From the IMG/VR virus record IMGVR_UViG_3300010885_056891, positions 1-49,749 of that record: a stretch of DNA of 49,749 nucleotides; one strand, given 5' to 3'. Positions within the stretch are counted from its first letter, which is position 1; every line of letters begins with the position of its first letter. Below the pieces are notes generated by a model, which was given only the letters and a program-made list of their open reading frames with translations, was not told the origin of the DNA and made no database searches. This document shows positions 1 through 8,170 of this stretch, one piece after another. The translations under genes were made by a program, and so were the position numbers. Source of the stretch: a virus.

Positions 1-2158
1 CGTTGAACCTATTTTAAAGTTTGAATTTATGTAATTAATATTTGGAGTAGCCAACGCTATGTTCGAGCTTACAGATGGGTTTACAGCTGAAACATTTGAT
101 TCATTAAACGTAACCCTATATTGACCGGTGTGAGCTGGGATGTATCTTTGCTTAGTTGGATCCCATTGAACCTTATTAACTATCTTTACTGAACTTGCTT
201 TCTTTATATCTATAGCTGAAGATCTAGGTGCCGCTAAAGAATTTTCGTATTCATAATTATAAGTTTTTTCTTTAAAAATTATATTTTGATTTGTCAAACC
301 ATTTGTGTCAACAACAGATACAAAGTTCCACTCTGGGCTAGCTTGATCAGTTTGCTCAAAATAATTACGAACAAAAAAATCACTTCTATCATTGTAGTTT
401 AGGTTTGCAAAAAAAACAGAAGGAGTTGCATATTGGTTATGTGCAGGCATTGCAACTTCATATACCAAGGCGACCCCAGCATTAAAGGGCGTTGCAGAAT
501 TTGGGTTACTTACATTTGGGTCTGGTACTCGTTCCGTATATTGAGCCTTATAATTATACGAAAGTTCGATGGGCATGTAGTAATCAGTAAGAGACTCCGT
601 CCTAAAGCCTTCTGCTCTAAAGTATCCATCAAAGGACATCGTAGCTGAATCTGGTTTTGAAATTTCAATACTAAGATCTTTAAAGTCGCCAACGCCTGGT
701 TGAAAATAGTCAGACAATGGGGTTGCATTGTCGTAAGTGTTTGGTATGTAATCTACACCTTCATTGTCCAAGCCAGCGTAGTCCCATATGCTTTGATCCC
801 AGTTTGCATAGCCTAAGTTGAATGGATATTTTTCATTTATGTATTTAACAAAATCATAAAAACGATTTTCCGGTACACCATTGTCAGCAATGTATGGAGT
901 AGAAGATTCTATGTCTCTAATTTCTAAAACTTCCGGTGTTGCACCTTGATAATTTGAATCTGGTGTAGTGCCATAGGCTGTCCAAATATTCAATTCTCTT
1001 CTTAAGGTTTTCTTAAATCCGTCCAAACTTACCGATGGAGGATTTATGTACGCATCAAGTATCCTCTTTTTAAAAGAAAGATTTTGCTCTAGGTACAATC
1101 TTTTGAGACCAACTCTTGCGCCAAATTCATCAAATATATTAAACAACATAATTGGCTCTTGTGAATAAATAGATCCATCTATGGTTAGTGAATCAAATTT
1201 TTTCAATGTCATTATTTGACTATCTAATAAATTATGATAATAAATATAATCAGTAGACCTTGAAGAATTAAAGTTTTCTAATGAAGATGCTCTCGCTAAT
1301 TTAATTAGATCGCCAACAAAGTTTAAAGAAGCTGCTGGTATATTATAAGATATATAACCCCAGGCTGGAATATCAATGTCTGCTGTGCTGATGAAACTAT
1401 TTATATTTGAAACATCTAATTGAGTATTAAAATCATCTAGATAATGGCCAACTAAAGAGTTGACGAATTTACCGCCAATAGTTGTTGGGGTAGCTAGTTC
1501 AGGTGTGGCATGCTCGATTGAGTCATCATAGATGTCCATCCATGTAGGGAATTTTCTTAAAATGTTTCTAGCGGAATCAGATATTACTGGAGTTGTAGTA
1601 TCATGTATCGCCACGTTAACATATAGAAGTAAACCAAGTGCCGATAGATCTTCTACGTCAGAAAATATTGTTAATTCTATTTTTATATATGGTTTAGAAT
1701 TACTTAAAAATATTGAATTTGAATCTATATTTAAAGTTGACTTAAGCCAAGGGCCGTTAACTTTATCCGATTCATATATTTGGAAAGTAAACGTTGGCTG
1801 TTGATCGCCAGGAACACTCGTGAACTTGTGCTTAAAAGATATTATATCAACTTTAGAACTAGTGTCAACAAACCTGAGCAGAGACGGGCTTGCTTCATCC
1901 CTAACTACTTCTCCGTAATTAGTTACATAAGAAGCTAGTGGATCTATCGGCGTTGAATGGCCAGCTGAATAAGACGGAGAAGACACCTCTGTTCCAACAA
2001 AGGTGTAATCTCCGTATTAAGTTTAATCCAGTTTTTGATCTATAATATGAATAGTTTTTATAAAACTTATTGCTGTACAGGTTGATAGAACCAGTTGTCC
2101 AAACGTTCCCATTTTTATTAAAGTCTCCAGTTTGGAAACCTAATAGGTAACTTTTCAT
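1..2158 (-). CDS. Baseplate/tail protein, gpI-like, N-terminal part with internal +1 frameshift (partial at window edge)
   Basis: The ATG at 2158 follows an AAAGGA ribosome binding site directly downstream of the phosphoesterase gene. The frame reads 48 residues (MKSYLLGFQTGDFN...) and reaches CGG at 2014-2012. A +1 shift there joins a frame that is open without interruption to the window edge, giving about 720 residues in the window. That second frame is closed just upstream by TAA at 2019-2017 and has no convincing start of its own. Around 1080-1000 it contains KKRILDAYINPPSVSLDGF followed by LRRELNIW, a pattern I associate with tail protein I-like or wedge proteins of contractile phages. 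The remainder is rich in Asn, Ser and Tyr with beta-type composition. Without a shift the product would be 79 residues ending at 1919, and its last 30 residues do not look like phage protein. The structural role is inferred from motif and position. Confidence 0.75.
2009..2020 (-). other. Putative programmed +1 frameshift site 1 (ATA CGG A)
   Basis: On the minus strand the zero-frame codons are TTA ATA CGG AGA (Leu-Leu-frame 'LIRR'), with CGG at 2014-2012. Skipping the C gives GGA GAT TAC ACC TTT, which opens the long downstream frame. The new frame has TAA immediately upstream (2019-2017), so the shift must occur at or after 2016. CGG is the 49th codon of the gene. The context CGG-A is shared with the sites at 7827 and 19142. 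Confidence 0.7.
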
Positions 2159-2174
2159 TACTGATTCCTTTAAC

Positions 2175-3425
2175 TTAGTCTAGCCAAATAGAATACTCTG
2201 AAGTTACTCCATTTTCTGGGTGCACAAACATTAAATGCTGGCAAGGTCTACTCATTGAAGAGAAGTATTCTTGAGCATAAGTGTTATAGCTTTCTGGAGA
2301 ACCAGAGATTCTTAACATGGAACTTCCTATCGTCATCTTGAATTGCTGATGATAATGGCCCATGAAAACATCATCGAAGTGTTCAGGGATTGCTCCATCT
2401 TTCCACCCCATTATTTTTTTATAGTAACCATGGAAAGCATTTGGTGCAGGCATTTGGTCGCCGTGAATTAACAAACTGCTATAGTTGCCGATTGTATCGA
2501 CAGCATACCAGTTTCTTTCTCCCACGCCATCTGGAATATTGAAAGTGATTCTTTCATCATCGCCAACAATCAACTCTATAATCTTGTAGAGCATTCTATC
2601 CATGTTGGTTTCTGGATCATGTTGCTTGCGTGCTCTTCCGCCTACTGCTCCATGGTTTCCTATCACGCCAGTAATGTGTACATGATTGAAGTTTTCCAAT
2701 GCGGTCTTAACAAAGTTCCCAAGTATTCTTGGACCATTAACGGCGACTTGTCTATACAAGCCAGAGTCTATAAGGTGGCTTTGCCCAGGGAAAATTTCTT
2801 CACCTTCGACTATATCGCCCAACAACCAAATATGGAGGTCATTTACTTCATGATCCATTCTTTGAATCTCTGTTATTTCTAACAGCTTTTCTGTATATCT
2901 TTCTATTCTTTCTTCTAATACATTAGTATTATAATCAGGTGTTACCTTACCCATTTGCCAGTCTGCAAAAACTACTACCGCAGTTTCTGGAACTTTTTCT
3001 TTATTCTTTTTTAAAGAAGGAGCTTTAATTTCTGGGAACTCAAAGCCGGCAAAAGCATCGTACGCTGCAGCATAGGCTGCTCTTACAACCTCGTCTTGTA
3101 CATTCTTAAGGGTCTCTACTCTCTTAGCCAGTCTTCTATTTTCTGATCTTAGGAAGTCATTTCTTGAATCAGATATTTCTGATAAAAGATCTTCTGACTC
3201 TTCCTCTTCTTCTTCGTCCTTTATCTCTACAGCGGCTGACTGTATGTACATCGAATCTTTTTCGTTAATATAATCAATAACTTCTTCTTGTGAGATTTCT
3301 TCTACAGAAGAAGACTCCCCTAGGACGTCACCATGGCCTTCGCCAGTAAAAACCACATTTTTAGCTTGAGCTATATTTGGGGCGCGAACTATATGCTTGT
3401 TTGTAACAACAAAAGTCTTTTTCAT
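2175..3425 (-). CDS. Calcineurin-like metallophosphoesterase
   Basis: This 416-residue protein carries the full set of metallophosphoesterase motifs: FADWQMGK near residue 152 (D-x-Q in place of the more usual D-x-H), LLGDIVEGEE near 200, VIGNHG near 255, LLIHGDQMP near 320 and FMGHYHQQ near 355. These residues bind a dinuclear metal centre in phosphoesterases and nucleases of the SbcD/Mre11 and related families. The first 140 residues are a separate region with an acidic run (six Glu in a row near residue 72) and a predicted coiled coil before the catalytic domain. It lies inside the baseplate operon, between the J-like protein and the gpI-like protein, which is an unusual place for a DNA-processing enzyme. 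It may be virion-associated or simply co-transcribed. The fold call is strong; the substrate is unknown. Confidence 0.85.
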   Translation of the reverse strand: MKKTFVVTNKHIVRAPNIAQAKNVVFTGEGHGDVLGESSSVEEISQEEVIDYINEKDSMYIQSAAVEIKDEEEEEESEDLLSEISDSRNDFLRSENRRLAKRVETLKNVQDEVVRAAYAAAYDAFAGFEFPEIKAPSLKKNKEKVPETAVVVFADWQMGKVTPDYNTNVLEERIERYTEKLLEITEIQRMDHEVNDLHIWLLGDIVEGEEIFPGQSHLIDSGLYRQVAVNGPRILGNFVKTALENFNHVHITGVIGNHGAVGGRARKQHDPETNMDRMLYKIIELIVGDDERITFNIPDGVGERNWYAVDTIGNYSSLLIHGDQMPAPNAFHGYYKKIMGWKDGAIPEHFDDVFMGHYHQQFKMTIGSSMLRISGSPESYNTYAQEYFSSMSRPCQHLMFVHPENGVTSEYSIWLD

Positions 3426-3443
3426 ACCTAACCTATTCTAGGG

Positions 3444-4610
3444 TTAATAATTGTTAATGCCCATTATAACAGAATTAATAGAAACACTTCCAGCTACAGG
3501 GTATATTTTATCGCTAGATGGGGTAAAATCTTTTAGCGGTATTTCTTTTCCATCTGCGTTAAACGAGTTTATTGTTACAGACCTTATGTAATCTGAAGAT
3601 GATTTAATTTGTCTTTCTATCTCAGATATAGATATAGTGGTTCCAACCGTAGATGAATTTAAGTATCTTCTTACAAATAGTGCAGCCTGATTTCTGATGC
3701 CAGCAGCAAGTGTTTCTGATACAGCTGATGAAATTGCTATTGTTGCCATAACGTTAACAGAAATTTTTTCCGCTACTCTAATATTGAACCTAACCCCAAC
3801 TGGCTTGACATTGATTATCGTATTATAAACCATCTCTGGCATCATCTTTATTTCTGCTGTTGATTCAGGAACAAGGATAACATCACAGGAACCCAGGCCA
3901 TATGAGGATTCTCTTAATCTAACATCTTTAACACCCTTTATGGACAGAGCTGCAAAGCGCACTGCCTCAACTGTGCCAGCCGTACGAGTCTTTAGGGCTC
4001 CTATTATTCTAGTCCTATAGTTGTCATCGGATTCTGAATTAATGATTGCATAAACTTCTTTTGGGTTATTGCAGTATAAGACAACGCCAGGAGGGCTAAT
4101 GAAGTTGTGTCTAGTCAAAGAGCCAACTGGAGCGGTATATGTGTTGTCGGTAAAATCTGGGATTACCAGACCATAGGCCCTTGTTGTACTCGCGCCTATT
4201 GTTACAGTGCCATTAAGTTTAAACTTATATTGCTTCGTGCTAAAATTATCTACATTGGTATATATGATTGTTCCCTTTGGGATCACAATGTCTACGCTAT
4301 ACGGGGTCTGTATATAAAATTCTATATTATAAGACTGTCTTTCCGCTGCGGCATTGTCGGAAATGTCTTTTCTTTTGATGTTGTATAGGTCACCAATCAG
4401 ATCCAAGTTACGACCAGAAGCAGTAGAAAGGCCTCCCTGTCTAAGAGTAAAAGAAAGAGAAGAATAAAGGTCTGCTATTTCAGAGCCCATGGCTTCAGCA
4501 AATGCTCTAGCTACCGAACCTGGTTGTATCGCAGCAATACCGGCATTTTGTTGTAATGAATCTAAAATGGAATTAACTATTTGTGATTTATCTTTTGTAC
4601 CGTATATCAT
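3444..4610 (-). CDS. Baseplate J-like wedge protein
   Basis: The protein has 388 residues and starts at an ATG preceded by GAGGA. The N-terminus (QNAGIAAIQPGSVARAFAEA, then TASGRNLDLIGDLYNIKRK) is the characteristic Baseplate_J start, in which a helical region leads into the 'G..LD..g...gi.R' motif. The central part has the expected ESDDNYRTRIIGALKTRTAGT segment. The C-terminal third (VRFNIRVAEKISVNVMATIA) matches the P2 gpJ/T4 gp6-like beta domain. Such proteins join the wedges into a ring around the hub and change conformation when the sheath contracts. It follows the gp25-like gene directly, the usual order in contractile tails and related injection machines. Confidence 0.85.
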   Translation of the reverse strand: MIYGTKDKSQIVNSILDSLQQNAGIAAIQPGSVARAFAEAMGSEIADLYSSLSFTLRQGGLSTASGRNLDLIGDLYNIKRKDISDNAAAERQSYNIEFYIQTPYSVDIVIPKGTIIYTNVDNFSTKQYKFKLNGTVTIGASTTRAYGLVIPDFTDNTYTAPVGSLTRHNFISPPGVVLYCNNPKEVYAIINSESDDNYRTRIIGALKTRTAGTVEAVRFAALSIKGVKDVRLRESSYGLGSCDVILVPESTAEIKMMPEMVYNTIINVKPVGVRFNIRVAEKISVNVMATIAISSAVSETLAAGIRNQAALFVRRYLNSSTVGTTISISEIERQIKSSSDYIRSVTINSFNADGKEIPLKDFTPSSDKIYPVAGSVSINSVIMGINNY

Positions 4611-4617
4611 TTTATCC

Positions 4618-4992
4618 TCACAAATTTTGTGTTACAGACAACACAATTGGTTCATTGCTATCAGTGGTTATATGCACGTCAAATCTAATTGAGTCTGCAC
4701 TAGTTGGGACAGAGGTTATTTCTATATTCCTGCCTTGAAAAATATTTTCCTTTTCAAGTGCCGCCCTAATTAATCTTTGTCCTAGATCTCCGGTTTCCTT
4801 GCTTTGTGGCATCCCATAAAGGATGGATAGGTCAGTCCCCAAATTTGGATATACAAAAAAATCGCCAGGTTCTGTCATCAATCTGATGTAAATTTGTTGG
4901 ACATCATTTTGAGCTCCAGAATTAACTAATGATAAATCTTTATTGCCATTAATTAATAGATCTCCAGACATCGTTAAAAATAAATCAGACAT
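4618..4992 (-). CDS. gp25-like baseplate wedge protein
   Basis: The product is 124 residues when started at the ATG at 4992 (MSDLFLTMSGDL). This is preferred over an upstream ATG at 5040 because the family begins near here and the extension is only basic, low-information sequence. Motifs include LSLVNSGAQNDVQQIYIRL, then EPGDFFVYPNLGTDL and LIRAALEKENIF, matching the GPW/gp25 pattern of an N-terminal helix, an 'R L .T..Gd....p.yGt.l' core and a C-terminal helix. These wedge proteins initiate sheath polymerisation and link to the J-like protein, which is the next gene. The start overlaps the 3' end of the preceding gene by 8 bases. Confidence 0.85.
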   Translation of the reverse strand: MSDLFLTMSGDLLINGNKDLSLVNSGAQNDVQQIYIRLMTEPGDFFVYPNLGTDLSILYGMPQSKETGDLGQRLIRAALEKENIFQGRNIEITSVPTSADSIRFDVHITTDSNEPIVLSVTQNL

Positions 4993-5629
4993 TTTTATCT
5001 TTATCAGCCTTTTCTTTAGCCTGTTGGTTTGAGTAACCATCCTTCATTAATCCTACTACATACTCTATATATTCAGTAGAATGATCCTTTAGAATATTGT
5101 CCAAGAAAACAATCTGGTCAGGGTTTAAATCTTCCACTGAAAATGCGGAAGTATATTTCTGCCCAGTTTCAGGTTGCTGTTGACTAAAACCGTACTCTTC
5201 GTTAATAGTAATAGGCTTTTGAGCTTCTTTCTGATCTATATCTTTAAGTTTAGCCAGATAATGATATGCGCTATTCTGTGCCATATGTATAGTTTTTGGA
5301 TCTACTTTTACTAAAGTTGGCTGAGAATAGTCAGACGCTGAATAATTAAAATTAAATTCATTCCATCTTAAACCGTCTTCGGCACAGAAAAATCTTACCT
5401 TCTCCGCAAAGAATGATATCGTTCTACTGGATGCGCTAATGACTATACCAACCCCTGGGGCAGCAAAAATCTCTACATCCCCCTCGTCATTCAATCTTAA
5501 GAATGAACTTGTATCAGGATGATTCAACCCAACTTCTCTTTGAGAAAATTGGCTTCTTCTACTAAGCTCAGCTCCTACCGGAAAGTTTGCATCTGGTTGA
5601 CTTGCTTTTTGTTTTTTAGTGTTATCCAT
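4985..5629 (-). CDS. Baseplate-region protein of unknown function
   Basis: A protein of 214 residues that I do not recognise. The N-terminus is polar and Lys/Gln/Ser-rich. A predicted beta-rich middle follows (FLRLNDEGDVEIFAAPGVGI, then SRTISFFAEKVRFF), and the C-terminus is helical and charged (AKEKADKDKNV). It is translationally coupled at both ends: its ATG overlaps the stop of the spike-like gene and its stop lies within the start of the gp25-like gene. Its place between an OB-fold spike protein and gp25 points to a small baseplate component. No catalytic motif is visible. Confidence 0.6.
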   Translation of the reverse strand: MDNTKKQKASQPDANFPVGAELSRRSQFSQREVGLNHPDTSSFLRLNDEGDVEIFAAPGVGIVISASSRTISFFAEKVRFFCAEDGLRWNEFNFNYSASDYSQPTLVKVDPKTIHMAQNSAYHYLAKLKDIDQKEAQKPITINEEYGFSQQQPETGQKYTSAFSVEDLNPDQIVFLDNILKDHSTEYIEYVVGLMKDGYSNQQAKEKADKDKNV

Positions 5630-5630
5630 T

Positions 5631-5999
5631 TTATCTCGCCATAAACTTTGGTATTCCAGTGTTAACTATATAGTTACTTAAATAGTTAGATCCTAAATTG
5701 CTTTCCTCAAAATAGCTTATAACGTATGCGTTGTTCTCATTGTCATCCCTAAAGCCGACCAGGCAACGTGTACCTGGTTCTGGTGCAACATTTTGAACAC
5801 CCATTATAGCAGGGCATGGGACTGAACTTATGATATTTCCAACTTGGCCAGAATATGCGTCATCCAATATAATTGTTGCCATGTTGCTTTTCTTATCAAA
5901 CTGCATGATGACACCAGGCCTTGTTTTAGCTTGGCGCATTCTTGATAGATCAATTTGATTTTGTATTTTATTATCAAATTTTGGATAATTAGTTGCCAT
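5631..5999 (-). CDS. Spike/OB-fold baseplate protein, gpV/gp5-N-like
   Basis: The product has 122 residues; the ATG follows a good GAGGA site. After a short helix (NQIDLSRMRQAKTRPG) the sequence has the pattern of a small OB-fold: GVIMQFDKKSNMATIILDD, then CPAIMGVQNVAPEPGTRCLV and GFRDDNENNAYVISYF. The last segment matches the 'v.v.F.dgd...p.V.g.f' strand of gpV-like and gp5 OB domains. It has no long beta-helix or PAAR tip, so the needle itself must be elsewhere. The domain normally sits on the hub and supports the spike. The neighbours (lysin-like protein upstream, gp25 and J downstream) agree with this. Confidence 0.65.
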   Translation of the reverse strand: MATNYPKFDNKIQNQIDLSRMRQAKTRPGVIMQFDKKSNMATIILDDAYSGQVGNIISSVPCPAIMGVQNVAPEPGTRCLVGFRDDNENNAYVISYFEESNLGSNYLSNYIVNTGIPKFMAR

Positions 6000-6008
6000 A
6001 AAAATTCC

Positions 6009-8169
6009 TCACTTTAACCATTTGTCAGAAGACGTTGCGTCTCGCGTTGGAGTGAATACTCCATCTTTCCAGTTACCGTACTGCTCGCCTAAATAAACCT
6101 CTTCGTTTACCCAAGCTTCTATTTTGGTTTTATCAGAATGCTCTGCATCATCGAATTTATACCAGGCAGTTGAATCTTTAGGTACTGTTTTTAGTACCCA
6201 AGCTTTTAGGGTTTCTACATCTCCGCCTGCTTTTATGTAAACAGATTTAGCTTTTTGAAAATCAACACTAGTCATCCAACTATTTTTTAAAAAAGATTCA
6301 CCCCAAGCAAAAAACACACAGGTAAATCTTGTATTACCCGAGGTGACTTCTTTTGCATAATTCCTTTGGCTTAATTTGGACCTTAACATCCTGACTTGGT
6401 TTACTGGTATCCACAATTCATCCGATGAGCCGGCATAAAATTCTGCGTGATTTTCTGATCTAGATCTAGAGTCTATAAATTCCTGTATCGCATCTCCGGT
6501 TAAGCTTGTTATCTCAGCTTTATCCTTTAAAACTAATTGCCACATCTTTGAAGATCCCTCATATGGCAATTGTATATCTATCAACAAGTCTCTACTCCAC
6601 GACTCTTTGGTGCCTATCTGAAATAGGCCAACAAAAGAATCATTATTAACTACCCTTGGTTTCCAACTTGATTCTCTAAATGATATCGCCGTAAAAATTG
6701 CTGCCATTTCTGAAGAAAAATTTCCGTATTCTTTTAGTAAGGTATAAACTTCAATATCTGTCATTTTGCTCTGATCAGTATAAATCTTAGTCAAAGCTGA
6801 AGTATTTATATTCAATGGTGCACTGTCTGGTCTTGTGCCAGAAGATCCCCCATTGTTTGCATTGACATCACCCTGGCTATAAACTGCAGACAGTGCACCA
6901 TTTTCGCCCACATATATCCCCCCTCTTTGTGGGGAGAAACTCATATGTATATGATCTGAATGAGAATTGGAATCAAGTATTATTTTTACAAATTTTAAAT
7001 TTGGGTATCTTTCAGATAATTTATTTGTAGTTCCATTTGTTTTTCCATTAGCATAATCTTGACCTACCCAACTATTTACCATTATAAAATCTGGAAGTAT
7101 ATGCCAAGGGGCAGTGCTCAATTTGAGCAGTAAGTTTTCAAGGTGAGCCTTGTAAGCTTCAATTCCAGAAGATAAAGGCCTTAGTGTTTCCCCAGATAAT
7201 GTTATTGAAGTAAAGTCAAAAGCCCTACCAAAAGCATGGTCGGTTATACTTCCTCCAGAGACTAATTCATTTAAGTTTGCTGCTTGATCAGATGAACCTG
7301 AAGCCCTAAATGCACCAAGCCCACCAATTATCTTTAAAGGACTGCCGCCAGTGTCGCTTGATAGAAATATTAAACACTCAGTCAAAGCTGCTGAAACAAA
7401 AGCTTTTTGAGGTTTTGCTTTTATTATATCTTCTGGCACTTCTTGGATTTTGCCAGATCCTTCTATACCAGGAAATATTGTTGTAGAATTATAAGTTATA
7501 TTAGTAAGACTATCTGTTATGTCAAATTGAAAACCTTCAGTCAACACTCTGGAATCATTTATGCTAGCTGAAGACTTTAATATACTTCCTCTTGAAATAT
7601 AATATTTAATTTCTTGTTCCGTTAAATTAGAAGCTAAAGCTATAGGCATGTACCCAGCACTCACTGCTCCCGTTGTTGGTGAACCATTTTCGCCTGAGTG
7701 ACCACCTTCACCGTTGTCTTGATTGTATTTGCTTTCTAATAAATCTTTAAAACCTGGTATCACACCTGCATTATAATTTCTTCCTAGGCTGCTAGAGGCA
7801 ATTATACTTAAAGCCGCCTCATGTCCGTTTTTTCATAACTGGGTTTCCATCGGCATCAACTTCATTCGCAGAAGGTATCTGTAAATCTGAATCAGCAGAA
7901 CCTAATATCGAACTGCTTAAGCTTGAAAGACTTTCTCTAGTCATATTCAATCTATACATATTCCCGTATACTCCGCTAGCCAAAAGATCTTTGCCACTTG
8001 CTGCTGAAACTAAGTCAGTTGAACTCAGCGTTTGGCCAGAATAACCTCTTTGAGCTGTAGTTGTTCCTACTATATTTTTGCCATTTTTTGGGACTATGTT
8101 ATCGGATATTGCATTTGCAAAGGTTTCTGAATTTTGTAAACTATCAATAGATATATCAAAATAAGACAT
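6009..8169 (-). CDS. Tail-associated cell-wall enzyme: M15 peptidase plus lytic transglycosylase-like domain, joined by +1 frameshift
   Basis: The ATG at 8169 follows AGAGGT and reads 114 residues to CGG at 7827. A +1 shift gives GHEAALSIIASSSLGRNYNAG and runs into the large frame, for about 719 residues in total. Before the shift the sequence is a Ser/Asn-rich structural segment. The M15 domain has DHAFGRAFDF (His and Asp zinc ligands) at fused residues near 310 and HSDHIHMSF (second zinc His) near 402, the VanY/D-Ala-D-Ala carboxypeptidase pattern. Further on, ISFRESSW followed by GLFQIG resembles an SLT/lysozyme-like glycosidase with Glu as the probable acid. Two peptidoglycan-cutting activities in the baseplate operon suggest local wall digestion during injection. 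A GTG at 7763 could start the large frame alone, but it lacks a well-placed ribosome binding site and would discard coding-like sequence. Confidence 0.75.
7819..7835 (-). other. Putative programmed +1 frameshift site 2 (AAA CGG A)
   Basis: On the minus strand: GTT ATG AAA AAA CGG ACA TGA in the zero frame. The downstream frame is closed on its left by TGA (7835-7833), and the zero frame is closed by TGA (7821-7819). The shift can therefore happen only within about 11 bases, AAAAACGGACA. The only rare codon there is CGG at 7827-7825. Skipping the C gives GGA CAT GAG GCG GCT, the start of the large frame. A run of six A precedes the CGG and might assist slippage, but the direction is +1, not the usual -1. 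Confidence 0.7.
7819..8169 (-). CDS. Zero-frame short product of the frameshifted wall-enzyme gene (116 aa)
   Basis: If the ribosome decodes CGG at 7827 as Arg and stays in frame, translation ends two codons later at TGA (7821-7819), after NPVMKKRT. The product is Ser-rich (RESLSSLSSSILGSADSD) with no recognised domain. It has a good Shine-Dalgarno site and could be an independent small structural protein. I think it is more likely the N-terminal part of the 719-residue enzyme, with this short form made at some ratio. The layout (shared N-terminus, stop right after the shift) resembles known programmed frameshift genes. Confidence 0.45.
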   Translation of the reverse strand: MSYFDISIDSLQNSETFANAISDNIVPKNGKNIVGTTTAQRGYSGQTLSSTDLVSAASGKDLLASGVYGNMYRLNMTRESLSSLSSSILGSADSDLQIPSANEVDADGNPVMKKRT

Positions 8170-8170
8170 T

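Noticed and set aside
4993-5040. Upstream start of the gp25-like gene at 5040
   Set aside because: The 16-residue extension is basic and unlike the family, and overlaps the preceding gene. ATG 4992 starts at the family's usual position.
7822-7835. A classic -1 slippery heptamer (A AAA AAC) at site 2
   Set aside because: The required change is +1, and the heptamer is not in the right phase with the zero frame. The -1 frame soon hits a stop.
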